Source: Collinsella sp. TF05-9AC
GTDB lineage: Bacteria > Actinomycetota > Coriobacteriia > Coriobacteriales > Coriobacteriaceae
Direction of reading: 5' to 3'
DNA: 47,321 nt
Assembly: GCF_003438495.1 (NCBI RefSeq)
Contig: NZ_QSSH01000018.1
Location: 1-47,321 of the forward strand
This document shows positions 32,090-40,883 of the stretch, piece by piece. Each line of letters opens with the position of its first letter. Position 1 is the first letter of the stretch. The notes beneath the pieces are model-generated. The model ran no database searches. It saw nothing but the letters and a program-made list of their open reading frames with translations, and had not been told where the DNA came from. The position numbers and the translations under genes were made by a program.

Positions 32090-32895
32090 AAGTTCTCTCC
32101 TTTTGTCACAGTCCACCATTGGCAAGGGTTCAGTATTTTAATCGCATGACGGGGGTCGACTCCGGCGTCAACTGCAGAGTTCATCAATATATCAACGAAC
32201 GGCTCCTCGGAGCGGTCGTGTCCGAGCAAGATCACCGGCAGCCCGCGCAAGGCAAGGTCTTGCGCCACGTGGTAGCCCGCCTCGCCCGTCACGACAACAT
32301 CTGCGCCCGCGGCGATGGCAAGTTCTCCAAAGTCGCCCTGGGAGCCACCCAAAATGGCAACGGTGCGGCACGGGCGATCAACTTCGCCCCACACACGCGG
32401 GTCGCTGCCGAAGGCTGTGGCAGCATGGGTGGCAAGGTCACGCAGGCTGCAGGGGTTGTTGAGCGTCGCAAAGGCGCCCAGACCACAGGCCTCGGGGTCG
32501 TCTACGTGCTCCAGCGAACTCACGGGTGCGGAATCCAACAGCGTACTTAGGCAGACGCGCGCCTCGTGCGAGCGGTCCAGGTTGGTATGAAGCGAAATAA
32601 TGTTCACGCCACAGCGGGCAGCCTCGTACAGCGCAGCACTGCACTGGGGACGCGTCGCGCTGGGCGGGCAAAATGCCTCGGGCGCCTTGATGTAGACAGG
32701 GTGATGCGTGAGTAACACGTTGGCACCGGCCTCTAAGGCGCGGAGCACGTTGGCCCTGGTGGCGTCGAGCGCGCAGGCAACGCCGCGGATCTCGTCGTCG
32801 GGGTCGCCAACGGATAAGCCTACGTGGTCCCAGGGTTCGGCGTCCGCCTTAGGATAGCGTGCCAGCAGCGCGTGCTCAAGCTCGGCGACGATCAT
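32086..32895 (-). CDS. NIF3-like dinuclear metal-centre protein (YqfO/YbgI family)
   Basis: Hydrolase-like protein of the NIF3/DUF34 family, sometimes annotated as GTP cyclohydrolase I type 2; true reaction uncertain. The metal-binding motifs LLTHHPVYI, SLHTNLD and the C-terminal GHDRSEEPFV (His and Glu ligands) are present, as is WDHVGLSVGDP near the N-terminus. Length 269 residues, a single-core form without the PII-like insert of Bacillus YqfO. It overlaps the neighbouring genes by four bases at each end (ATGA), so it is tightly coupled to the cysteine desulfurase and the zinc-ribbon gene. Confidence 0.9.
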   Translation of the reverse strand: MIVAELEHALLARYPKADAEPWDHVGLSVGDPDDEIRGVACALDATRANVLRALEAGANVLLTHHPVYIKAPEAFCPPSATRPQCSAALYEAARCGVNIISLHTNLDRSHEARVCLSTLLDSAPVSSLEHVDDPEACGLGAFATLNNPCSLRDLATHAATAFGSDPRVWGEVDRPCRTVAILGGSQGDFGELAIAAGADVVVTGEAGYHVAQDLALRGLPVILLGHDRSEEPFVDILMNSAVDAGVDPRHAIKILNPCQWWTVTKGENL

Positions 32896-34070
32896 GCGGC
32901 ACCCACGATCGTGAGCAGCGTCTGAGCGAACTCATCTAGATCGCCCGGGTTCACGCGGTCATCGAAGGAGATGCGCAGCGCACCCAGCGCCTGCTCACGA
33001 CCGATGCCCATGGCGCTGAGCACGTGGCTCGGGTCCATGCTGCCGCTCGAGCACGCCGAACCGGCCGAAACCTCAAAGCCGGCGGCATCGAGCTTGACGA
33101 TGAGCTCCTCGGAGTCCATGCCGTCGACGTAGATCGACACCATGCCCGGCAGGCGATCGGCCTGTGCGTAGTCGCCCATGGTGGCATGAATACGCGGATG
33201 GGCCGTAAGCGTGGCGTAGAGCTTGTCGGAAAGGGCTTGCAGCGTCGCACGCTCCTGGGCCACATGGGGCGCCAGCGTACGGGCGGCAGCGGCAAAAGCC
33301 AGCTGTGTACGCAGGTCCTGCGTGCCGGCACGACGACCGGCCTCCTGTCCGCCGCCAAAGATGCGCGGGCGCAGCGGCGTGCGGCTCTTAAGGTAGAGTG
33401 CGCCAGATGCCACGGGACCACCGATCTTGTGCGCGGCAACGGTCATGGCGTCAACTCCCAGCTCGGCGGCATCGAGCGGAATGTGCAGATACCCCTGAAT
33501 GGCATCGGTGTGGAACAGGGCGCCCACGGTATGCGCGGCCGCGGCAAGCTCGCGGATGGGCTGCACCACGCCGGTCTCGTTGTTGGCAACCATGATGCTC
33601 ACGAGCGCCACGTCGTCGCCTAGTAGCTCGACAAGCGCGACAGGCTCAATGTAGCCCGCGCGGCAAGGCGTCGCCAGGTCGACGGTAAAACCGGCGGCAC
33701 GCAGCAGCGGCAGGTTGTCCAGAATCGAATCGTGCTCGATGGCAGATACGATCACGCGGTTACGCTTGCGATCGCGCTGACGGGCGCCCTCGGCAAGACC
33801 GAGCAGCGCCAGCTGGTTTGCCTCGGTGCCGCCGTTGGTCAGGATTATCTCTGATGGGCGGACGCGCGCGCCAAAGCTGCGGGCAATCTCTCGACGCGCC
33901 ACTTCCAGGCGTGCGGCGGCCTTGCGGCCAAGCGAGTGCAGCGAGTTGGGGTTGACGCCGGCAAGCTCGCTCTCGTCGTACTCACGCTGCGCAAGGCGCG
34001 CCTCGGCGCGCATGGGCGTCGAGGCGGCATAGTCAAGATTCACGGGTATGCGGTTTTGACCTGCGGTCAT
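32892..34070 (-). CDS. Cysteine desulfurase (NifS/IscS family)
   Basis: PLP enzyme that moves sulfur from cysteine to an active-site cysteine for Fe-S clusters or tRNA thiolation. The PLP lysine is K215 (VAAHKIGGP), the active cysteine C340 (GSACSSGSMDPSHVL), and the N-terminal NLDYAASTP and NGGTEANQLAL motifs are present. The loop around C340 is of the long class I/IscS type. Length 392 residues. No iscU or mnmA lies beside it, so the acceptor is unknown. Radical-SAM Fe-S enzymes in the window (RimO, MiaB, the DUF512 protein) and IspH are likely consumers (inference). Confidence 0.93.
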   Translation of the reverse strand: MTAGQNRIPVNLDYAASTPMRAEARLAQREYDESELAGVNPNSLHSLGRKAAARLEVARREIARSFGARVRPSEIILTNGGTEANQLALLGLAEGARQRDRKRNRVIVSAIEHDSILDNLPLLRAAGFTVDLATPCRAGYIEPVALVELLGDDVALVSIMVANNETGVVQPIRELAAAAHTVGALFHTDAIQGYLHIPLDAAELGVDAMTVAAHKIGGPVASGALYLKSRTPLRPRIFGGGQEAGRRAGTQDLRTQLAFAAAARTLAPHVAQERATLQALSDKLYATLTAHPRIHATMGDYAQADRLPGMVSIYVDGMDSEELIVKLDAAGFEVSAGSACSSGSMDPSHVLSAMGIGREQALGALRISFDDRVNPGDLDEFAQTLLTIVGAA

Positions 34071-34076
34071 AAGGGT

Positions 34077-34748
34077 TTATGCCTCCTGTGCGGCCTCGTT
34101 GCCCAGCTTTTGCAGCAGCGCAACCTCGGCGGCGGGATCTTCGGACTTAAATACGGCGGAGCCGGCCACGAGCACGTTGGCGCCGGCCTTGACGACATCG
34201 GCAATGTTCTTGGAAGAAATACCGCCGTCGACCTCGATCAGGGGCGACACGCCGTGACGCTCGCACATGGCCTTGAGCTCGTGCAGTTTGGCAATGGTAC
34301 CGGGAATAAAGCTCTGGCCGCCAAAGCCTGGGTTCACGCTCATGAGCAGCACCATGTCGACAACGTCGATGATGCTCTCGAGCACGCACACGGGGGTGGC
34401 GGGGTTGAGCACGACGCCGGCCTTGACGCTGCGCTGCTGTAGATGGGTGAGCGTGCGGTGCAGGTGCGTGGAGGCCTCGTAGTGGACCGTGATCATATCG
34501 GCACCGGCGTCGGCGTACCAATCGACCGTCTCGTCGGGGTTCGACACCATGAGGTGCGCATCGACCGGCACGTTGGTGGAGCGCTTGACGGCCTTGAGGA
34601 TGTCAACGCCAAAGGTGAGGTTGCCGGTAAAGTGGCCGTCCATGACGTCGAAGTGCACGTAGTCGGCGCCGGCGATCTTGTCGAGCTCTCCCTTGAGGTT
34701 GGCCATATCGGCCGAAAGGACGGACGGAGCGATTTTAATGGAACCCAT
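34077..34748 (-). CDS. rpe: Ribulose-phosphate 3-epimerase
   Basis: Interconverts ribulose-5-phosphate and xylulose-5-phosphate in the pentose phosphate pathway. TIM-barrel signatures: IAPSVLSADMANL, HFDVMDGHFTGNLTFG, LMSVNPGFGGQSF and EVDGGIS. Length 223 residues. The gap to the desulfurase is six bases and to gpsA 18. Start ATG at 34748. Confidence 0.96.
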   Translation of the reverse strand: MGSIKIAPSVLSADMANLKGELDKIAGADYVHFDVMDGHFTGNLTFGVDILKAVKRSTNVPVDAHLMVSNPDETVDWYADAGADMITVHYEASTHLHRTLTHLQQRSVKAGVVLNPATPVCVLESIIDVVDMVLLMSVNPGFGGQSFIPGTIAKLHELKAMCERHGVSPLIEVDGGISSKNIADVVKAGANVLVAGSAVFKSEDPAAEVALLQKLGNEAAQEA

Positions 34749-34766
34749 GGTAGAAGCCTTTCTGCG

Positions 34767-35774
34767 CTAGTCGGTGAGTCCGTAGAACTCTTGAGAGGGG
34801 ACGCGATCGGTAAGAATCTCGAGCGCCCTATCCAAAGTAACACCGTTGTAGAGCGTTTGCTCCACGGCAAAGGTGAGCGGAATGTCTACGCCCAGTGAAC
34901 GGGCGAGCTCGCTGACGCTGCGGGCGGCGACGGCGCCTTCCACCACCATATGCGTGCGCGTCTGGTACTCGTCGAGCGACACGCCGTGGGCAAACTCGTA
35001 GCCAAAGGTACGGTTGCGCGAATGCTCCGAGGTGCAGGTGGCAATGAGGTCGCCCATGCCGGCAAGTCCCATGCAGGTCATAGCTTGACCGCCGCGGGCG
35101 TGCACCAGACGGCTGATCTCGGCCAAGCCGCGCGTCATGATGAGGGCAAGTGTGTTGTCGCCCGCGCCCGAGCCCGCGGAGATGCCGCATACGATGGCGA
35201 TAACGTTCTTCATGGCGCCGCAAACCTCGACGCCAGTCATGTCCTGCGATAGGTAGATGCGGAAGGCCGTGGAAAGCAGCAGCTCCTTAAAGGTCTCCCC
35301 TATCTGCGGGTCTTCGCTGGCGATGACGGCGGCAGAAAGTCCGCCGCGGCAGATTTCCTCGGCATGGTTGGGGCCCGAGAGCGCCGCCACGCGCGACTCG
35401 TTGCCGATCTCGCTGGCGATGACCTCGCTCATGAGCAGGCCGGACTCGGGCTCAATGCCCTTGGTGAGGCAGAGCGCCAGGGTATCGGCGGCGATAAAGG
35501 GAGCGGCCTGGTGGCACACGCTGCGAAGGTGCGTCGAAGGAACGGCAAAGATGATGGCCTCGGCGCCGTCGAGCGCCTGCGACAGGTCCGTGGTGGCGAC
35601 AACGTTGCCGGGCAGCTCGTAGTCCACCAGATACCGGGGATTGCGGTGCTCGCCATTGATGCCGGCGGCCGTCTGCTCGCTATGGGCCCACATGGTCACG
35701 CGCTCGGCTCGCGCTGCAGCAAGGCCCGCGACGGCGGTTCCCCAGGAGCCGGAGCCAATCAGTGCAACATTCAT
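34767..35774 (-). CDS. gpsA: Glycerol-3-phosphate dehydrogenase [NAD(P)+]
   Basis: Makes sn-glycerol-3-phosphate for phospholipid synthesis. N-terminal Rossmann motif GSGSWGTAVAGL, CLTKGIE, the catalytic lysine region CGAMKNVIAI and the substrate motif SRNRTFG are present. Length 335 residues. It lies nine bases after plsY, which uses its product: a metabolic pair. Confidence 0.96.
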   Translation of the reverse strand: MNVALIGSGSWGTAVAGLAAARAERVTMWAHSEQTAAGINGEHRNPRYLVDYELPGNVVATTDLSQALDGAEAIIFAVPSTHLRSVCHQAAPFIAADTLALCLTKGIEPESGLLMSEVIASEIGNESRVAALSGPNHAEEICRGGLSAAVIASEDPQIGETFKELLLSTAFRIYLSQDMTGVEVCGAMKNVIAIVCGISAGSGAGDNTLALIMTRGLAEISRLVHARGGQAMTCMGLAGMGDLIATCTSEHSRNRTFGYEFAHGVSLDEYQTRTHMVVEGAVAARSVSELARSLGVDIPLTFAVEQTLYNGVTLDRALEILTDRVPSQEFYGLTD

Positions 35775-35783
35775 GACTCTCTC

Positions 35784-36467
35784 CTACTTATCGTCGGGCT
35801 CGGTGACGCGCTTGGTAAACGAGAGCTTGGACTCCTTACCCGTCATGAGCTTTTTGATGTTCGCACGATGGGCCCACACCACAGTAATGCCGATCAGCGC
35901 CATGCAAAACTTAAGGCCCAGACTGCTGTACGGAAAGACCGCGCAGGCAGCGATGGGAAGACCGATGGCCGCGGCAAGCGAGCCCACCGACACAAACTTG
36001 GTGATGGCGACGGCCACGATAAACATGCCCAGCAGCGACAGGCCAATAGGCCAGTACCAGGCGAGGATGACGCCCAGGCCAACTGCGATGCCCTTGCCGC
36101 CATGGAAGTTGAGGTAGGGCGAGAAGATATGGCCCCACACGGCTGCCAGGCAGATGACGCCGAGCATCCAGTCGCCGGCGGCACCGGGGGCCATAATGCT
36201 CACGGGGAAGCCATAGCCCAAGTCGGCAATGAGCGGACGCGCGATAAGGACGCAGATGGCGCCCTTAAGGCAGTCGAGCAGCAGCGTGAGCGCGGCCACC
36301 TTGGGGCCGGCCACGCGCAGGGCGTTGGTGGTGCCGATGTTGCCGGAGCCCGCCTTACGAATGTCCGTGTGGTTGAACACGCGGCCCAGGATCAGACCAA
36401 ACGGAATCGCCCCGATAAAGAACGAGACCACGGCGCAGATGGCGGTCAGAAGAATCGGATTATGCAT
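35784..36467 (-). CDS. plsY: Glycerol-3-phosphate acyltransferase PlsY
   Basis: Membrane enzyme that acylates glycerol-3-phosphate with acyl-phosphate, the first step of phosphatidic acid synthesis. Family loops GSGNIGTTNALR and NFHGGKGIAVGLG are intact; about five membrane helices. The ATG at 36467 has AAGGAG seven bases upstream and overlaps the der gene by eight bases. Length 227 residues with a soluble C-terminal tail. Works with GpsA and PlsC of the same operon. The cognate PlsX is not in the window. Confidence 0.94.
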   Translation of the reverse strand: MHNPILLTAICAVVSFFIGAIPFGLILGRVFNHTDIRKAGSGNIGTTNALRVAGPKVAALTLLLDCLKGAICVLIARPLIADLGYGFPVSIMAPGAAGDWMLGVICLAAVWGHIFSPYLNFHGGKGIAVGLGVILAWYWPIGLSLLGMFIVAVAITKFVSVGSLAAAIGLPIAACAVFPYSSLGLKFCMALIGITVVWAHRANIKKLMTGKESKLSFTKRVTEPDDK

Positions 36468-37794
36468 CCTTTTGCTCCTTCTTCCTAAAGAAGAGTCGAA
36501 TGGGCGTGCCGGCAAAGTCGAAGGTCGAGCGCATGCGGTTCTCCACGTAGCGCTGGTAGGTGTCGTTGACCAGGTCACTGTGGTTGACGAAGAACGTGAA
36601 CGTCGGCGGGTTGACGCCCGTCTGGGTCACGTAGTGCATACGCAGGCGGCGCTTGCCGTCCACCACGGTATGACCGAACTCGCGCAGGTCGGTGAGGAAC
36701 GTGTTGAGGCGTGAGGTACTGATCTTTTGCGAGCGCGTCTTTTCGGCCGCGTCGACCATCGACCAGATCTTCTCGACGCTACGGCCGGTCAGGGCTGAGA
36801 TGCGCAGGTACTGGGCCCAGGGAGCCATGACGCCCAGACGGCGGTTGACGGTCTCCATGCAGGCCTCGCGCTTGCGGTCATCGTCGAGCAGGTCCCACTT
36901 GTTGAGCAGCACCACGATGGCGCAGCCGCGCTCGATGGCAAGACCCATGACCTTCTGGTCCTGCTCGGTAACGCCCACGGAGGCGTCGACGACGAGCAGC
37001 GCCACGTCGGCGCGGTCGATGGCGCGCAGGCCGCGGACCATGGAGTAGTACTCGATGTTCTCGTACACGGTGCTCTTCTTGCGAATGCCCGCGGTGTCGA
37101 CCATGCGGTAGTGCTTGCCGTTGCGCTCCACGACGGTGTCGATGGCGTCGCGCGTCGTGCCGGCAATGTTGGACACGATAGAGCGGTCGGCGCCCAGGAT
37201 GCGGTTGAACAGCGACGACTTACCGGCGTTGGGACGGCCGATGATGGCGACGTTCAGCGCGTCGGGGAACTCGTCGGCGACTTCGTCCTCTTCCTCAGGA
37301 AGCAGGGCCACGATGTCGTCGAGCAGGTCGCCCGTGCCATGGCCATGCAGGGCCGAGAGCGGCGTGGGCTCGCCGATACCGAGCGAATAGAACTCCCAGA
37401 TGCTGTCGTTTTCGCGATCGGGGTTGTCGAGCTTGTTCACCAGCAGAAAGACCGGCTTGTCGCAGCGCTTGAGCATGCGGGCGACCGACTCGTCCTCCTC
37501 GGTGACGCCGGTGCGGCCATCGACCACAAACAGGATGACTGCGGCTTCCTCGGCGGCGGCGAGCGCCTGGTCGCGGATGGACGTGGCAAAGACGTCGTCG
37601 CTCTTGAGCGGCTCGATACCGCCCGTGTCGACGATGGTGAACTCACGACCGTTCCAATCGGCCGTGTGATACGAGCGGTCGCGCGTGACGCCGCGGGACT
37701 CGTGGACGATGGCGTCCGAGGTCTGGGCCAGGCGGTTAACGAGCGTGGACTTGCCCACGTTGGGGCGTCCGACGACGGCGACGATAGGTTTCAT
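36460..37794 (-). CDS. der: Ribosome biogenesis GTPase Der (EngA)
   Basis: Double-GTPase needed for 50S subunit assembly. The first G domain has GRPNVGKST (9-17), DTGG and NKLD; the second has GRPNAGKSS, DTAGI and NKWD. A C-terminal KH-like domain includes GVNPPTFTFFVN. Length 444 residues. The ATG at 37794 has AAGGAG five bases upstream; in-frame readings further upstream enter the DUF512 gene and are rejected. Confidence 0.97.
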   Translation of the reverse strand: MKPIVAVVGRPNVGKSTLVNRLAQTSDAIVHESRGVTRDRSYHTADWNGREFTIVDTGGIEPLKSDDVFATSIRDQALAAAEEAAVILFVVDGRTGVTEEDESVARMLKRCDKPVFLLVNKLDNPDRENDSIWEFYSLGIGEPTPLSALHGHGTGDLLDDIVALLPEEEDEVADEFPDALNVAIIGRPNAGKSSLFNRILGADRSIVSNIAGTTRDAIDTVVERNGKHYRMVDTAGIRKKSTVYENIEYYSMVRGLRAIDRADVALLVVDASVGVTEQDQKVMGLAIERGCAIVVLLNKWDLLDDDRKREACMETVNRRLGVMAPWAQYLRISALTGRSVEKIWSMVDAAEKTRSQKISTSRLNTFLTDLREFGHTVVDGKRRLRMHYVTQTGVNPPTFTFFVNHSDLVNDTYQRYVENRMRSTFDFAGTPIRLFFRKKEQKDA

Positions 37795-37804
37795 CTGCTC
37801 TCCT

Positions 37805-39247
37805 TTAATGGGTAGGGTCAGTGGAAGTGTTAGAGTCGGCAGGCACAATGCCAAGGATGTGCTCCAGGGTATCGAGCAGCTCATGCGGCATGGTCGACAC
37901 CACATGAACCTCGGCGCCGCGACTGGTAAGGCTTGCGAGTAAATCGTCACGATGATACTCGTCAAGCGTCATGCCGTCAGCGTTGAACATGAGCTTAGGC
38001 ACAAAGAGCATAACCCCCGAGAGGTCCTGCGGCAGCTGTTCCAGAATGTCGCAGGCGACGATGAGGCCGGTCACGTCCACGTTGCCGCCAAAGTAGCGGT
38101 TCTTGATGGCTGTGACAGTGCCGGCGAGACCATGCGGCGACTCCACAAAGCGCGCCACGGTGTCGCGTGCGCTGGCGCCCGAGAGGCACAGCAGGTGCTG
38201 GTTGCGGGCGGCGATGCCAGTGCGGACGCGGGCCAGACGATCGGCGTCGGTAGCCAGCACGTCGTCGGTCTCGTCCAGATACGAGCGGATCATGCCAATG
38301 CCGTCGTAGTATTGCGGGTAACCGTCGTAAAAGTCTGCCTCGGGAGGATCGATGCCGGCGTCCAGATAGAACTCGTCGCTCATCTGGAAGGTGTGGCGGC
38401 CAAAGCGCTCATAGGCGCGGTCCTGGAACGGTCGGATCATGGCAATAGTCTCGCGCGCCAGCTCGGGCTTGTCGCTGTAGGACCAGCTAAAGCGATTCTG
38501 GTGCTTAGTAAAGCCCAGAGGCACAATGCCCAGGCTGGTGATTTGCTCGTGCTCCTCGCAAAAGCGCAGGGTCTTTTCCAGCTCCTCGCCGTCATTCATG
38601 CCGGGGCACAACACGATCTGCGCGTGAATCTCGATGCCGGCGGCCATGATGGCCTCGAGCACATCCATGCCGCGCTGGGCGTTGCGGCCCATCATGCGTC
38701 GGCGGACATCGGGGCTCACGGCGTGGACCGACACGTTCATGGGGCTCATGTTGCGTTGGATGACGTTTTGCACGTCCTCGTCGGTGAGGTTCGTGAGCGT
38801 GACAAAGTTGCCCTGCAAAAAGCTCAGACGATAGTCGTCGTCGCGGATGTAGAGCGTGGAGCGGCCGCCCTTGGGCAGCATGGTCATAAAGCAGAACACG
38901 CAGGCGTTCACACAGGTGCGCATACCATCGAAGATGGGGCCATCGAATTCAAGGCCCCAGTCCTCTCCCGGGAAGCGGTCGAGCTCGACGGGGGTGACGC
39001 TGTTGTCGCGCGGGTCGAAAACCTCGAGGTCGACGGTGTCGTCGTCGGCCTCCCAGAGCCACACGATCATGTCGGTGAGCGCCTCACCGTTGACCGTGAG
39101 CACGCGCATGCCCGGCTCGATACCCACATCCCACGCGGGCGATTCGGGACGCACGTTCTTTACGAGCGCGCCCTCACCCGGCTCGGGGTCGCGGCTGCGC
39201 CCGTAATCGGCCACCTCGGCGGCGTATGCGGGTACGGTCTGGTCCAT
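37805..39247 (-). CDS. DUF512 radical-SAM-like protein with PDZ domain
   Basis: Conserved protein of unknown function, related to the YgeQ/DUF512 family. An N-terminal PDZ-like segment (about residues 25-95: VRPESPAWDVGIEPGMRVL) leads to cysteines C112, C116 and C119 in the radical-SAM pattern CxxxCxxC (CVNACVFC). The DUF512 C-terminal domain contains CLSGASARD and VRNR-like stretches. Length 480 residues. The usual SAM glycine motif is not obvious, so catalytic activity is uncertain. In many Firmicutes and actinobacteria this family lies beside der, as here, which hints at ribosome assembly or translation (inference). The start is two bases past the ispH stop. Confidence 0.88.
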   Translation of the reverse strand: MDQTVPAYAAEVADYGRSRDPEPGEGALVKNVRPESPAWDVGIEPGMRVLTVNGEALTDMIVWLWEADDDTVDLEVFDPRDNSVTPVELDRFPGEDWGLEFDGPIFDGMRTCVNACVFCFMTMLPKGGRSTLYIRDDDYRLSFLQGNFVTLTNLTDEDVQNVIQRNMSPMNVSVHAVSPDVRRRMMGRNAQRGMDVLEAIMAAGIEIHAQIVLCPGMNDGEELEKTLRFCEEHEQITSLGIVPLGFTKHQNRFSWSYSDKPELARETIAMIRPFQDRAYERFGRHTFQMSDEFYLDAGIDPPEADFYDGYPQYYDGIGMIRSYLDETDDVLATDADRLARVRTGIAARNQHLLCLSGASARDTVARFVESPHGLAGTVTAIKNRYFGGNVDVTGLIVACDILEQLPQDLSGVMLFVPKLMFNADGMTLDEYHRDDLLASLTSRGAEVHVVSTMPHELLDTLEHILGIVPADSNTSTDPTH

Positions 39248-39249
39248 GA

Positions 39250-40149
39250 TTAGCGGCAAAGCTCCTTGATGCGCTCGACGGCGCGCTCGATGTGTTCTTG
39301 CGGGGTGGAGGCTCCGGCGGTGATGCCGATGTGGTGAGCGTCGGTAAACCAAGCGGTCTCAAGCTCTGAAGCTTCCTCGATGTGATGCGTGCGCTCGCAG
39401 GCGTCTGCGCAAATCTGCGCCAGGCGGCGGGTGTTGCCCGAGTTCTTGCCGCCCACGACGACCATGCAGTCGCAGCGGTTGGCAAGTGTGGCTGCTGCCT
39501 GTTGACGTTCACTTGTGGCAGCGCAAATGGTGTTGATCACACGCAGCTCCTGCACGCGCGGGGTGATAGCTGCCACGACCTCGGCGAGGTTCTGCGCGGT
39601 CTGGGTGGTCTGCACGACGAGGCCTACCTTGCCCTTGAGCGACAAGGCATTGGCGTCGGCGGCACAGCTCACGACCTGTGCATCTTTGCCGGCGTGGCCA
39701 AGAATGCCCTCGACCTCGGGGTGACCCGGCTCGCCTACGACCACCACGCGGTAGCCCTCGCGCACCAGGCGCTCGGCTGCCATATGGACTTTCTTCACGT
39801 AGGGGCAGGTGGCGTCGACCACGTTTAGGCCGCGCTTGCGGGCAGCATCGATTACCTGCGGCACCACGCCGTGGGCGCGGATGATCACGGTGCCGGTTGC
39901 GGCGTCGTCCAGGGTTTCGGCCAAGCCAACGCCTGCCTCAGCGAGCTCGCGTACCACGATGGGGTTATGGATGAGCGGACCCAAGGTATGAACCTGAGTG
40001 CACTCCCCTGCCTGCGGCGCGGCGGCCAGCGCCATATCGAGCGCACGCTGTACGCCGTAGCAAGTGCCGGCGTGTGCTGCGATCTCGATGGTAGTCGCTG
40101 TTGCCTGGTCGGACGCGGTCGCGGCAGTGTTCGCAACGTTCTCGCTCAT
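39250..40149 (-). CDS. ispH: 4-hydroxy-3-methylbut-2-enyl diphosphate reductase
   Basis: Last step of the MEP isoprenoid pathway; 4Fe-4S enzyme. Cluster ligands C30 (GTCYGVQRAL), C115 (DATCPYVKK) and C209 (NTICAATSERQ). HTLGPLIHNP, AHGV and GHPEVEGILGH are present. Length 299 residues from the ATG at 40149, two bases past the plsC stop; an ATG at 40179 overlapping plsC is an alternative. The upstream RBS is weak, which fits coupling. N-terminal about 20 residues are Ala/Thr-rich. Confidence 0.95.
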   Translation of the reverse strand: MSENVANTAATASDQATATTIEIAAHAGTCYGVQRALDMALAAAPQAGECTQVHTLGPLIHNPIVVRELAEAGVGLAETLDDAATGTVIIRAHGVVPQVIDAARKRGLNVVDATCPYVKKVHMAAERLVREGYRVVVVGEPGHPEVEGILGHAGKDAQVVSCAADANALSLKGKVGLVVQTTQTAQNLAEVVAAITPRVQELRVINTICAATSERQQAAATLANRCDCMVVVGGKNSGNTRRLAQICADACERTHHIEEASELETAWFTDAHHIGITAGASTPQEHIERAVERIKELCR

Positions 40150-40151
40150 GG

Positions 40152-40880
40152 CTAGAACCTGCCCGGATGCTCGGCGCACAGCTCGTCTCGCATAGCGTAG
40201 ACGCGGTTCATGGCCTCGGACTCAAACCATTCCAGGCGCTCCGTGCGCTTAAGCCCAGCCGGTGCGTCGGAAAGCGAGACGGCCTTGCCGGCGCGGATCC
40301 AGCACTTCTTGGGACGCATGAGCTTTTTGCCTGCGGGCGTGATGTCGGACCAGCCGCAGATGGCGAGCGGGTTGACGGGCGCCTTGCCCATCTGGGCGAT
40401 GAGCGCAAAGCCGCCGTGGACCTCGGGCTTGATCTCGCGCGAGCGGATGCGTGTGCCCTCGGGGAAGATCAGGACGTCCTCGCCGCGCTGCAGCGCATGC
40501 TGGGCGGCGCGCAGGCACTTCATATCGGCAGTACCACGCTCGACGGGGATGCCGCCAACGTGGCTAAAGGCCCAGCGCACAATCTTGCTCTTGGCGAACT
40601 CGGACTTAAAGATGGGACGAATGCGGCGGCCCCCAAAGAACAGCGCCGTCTCCACGGCCAAGAGCTCGGCCATCGAGGTGTGGTTGCAGATGACCACGCT
40701 GCCGCGGCCTTCCTGGCGCTCAAACAGAAGATCGGCGTCCTCGACCTTCCAGCGCCACATGAGCTTGGAGAAGGCCCAAAGGATGGCCATGACTACGACG
40801 ACGGTGCCGCGGATGAGCGCTGGAAACTCGGCGTAGGGGGCGTTGTAATAGTCCTCGGGCGTCTGCTGAAACAGGCGCAT
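40152..40880 (-). CDS. 1-acyl-glycerol-3-phosphate acyltransferase (PlsC-like), HX4E variant
   Basis: Second acylation in phosphatidic acid synthesis. An N-terminal membrane segment (residues 22-42) is followed by the acyltransferase domain with FPEGTR. The catalytic box is NHTSMAE: H67-x4-E72, whereas almost all of the family has H-x4-D. Length 242 residues. Three bases after cmk and two before ispH. The Asp-to-Glu change keeps the charge, but activity needs a test. Confidence 0.85.
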   Translation of the reverse strand: MRLFQQTPEDYYNAPYAEFPALIRGTVVVVMAILWAFSKLMWRWKVEDADLLFERQEGRGSVVICNHTSMAELLAVETALFFGGRRIRPIFKSEFAKSKIVRWAFSHVGGIPVERGTADMKCLRAAQHALQRGEDVLIFPEGTRIRSREIKPEVHGGFALIAQMGKAPVNPLAICGWSDITPAGKKLMRPKKCWIRAGKAVSLSDAPAGLKRTERLEWFESEAMNRVYAMRDELCAEHPGRF

Positions 40881-40883
40881 GGG

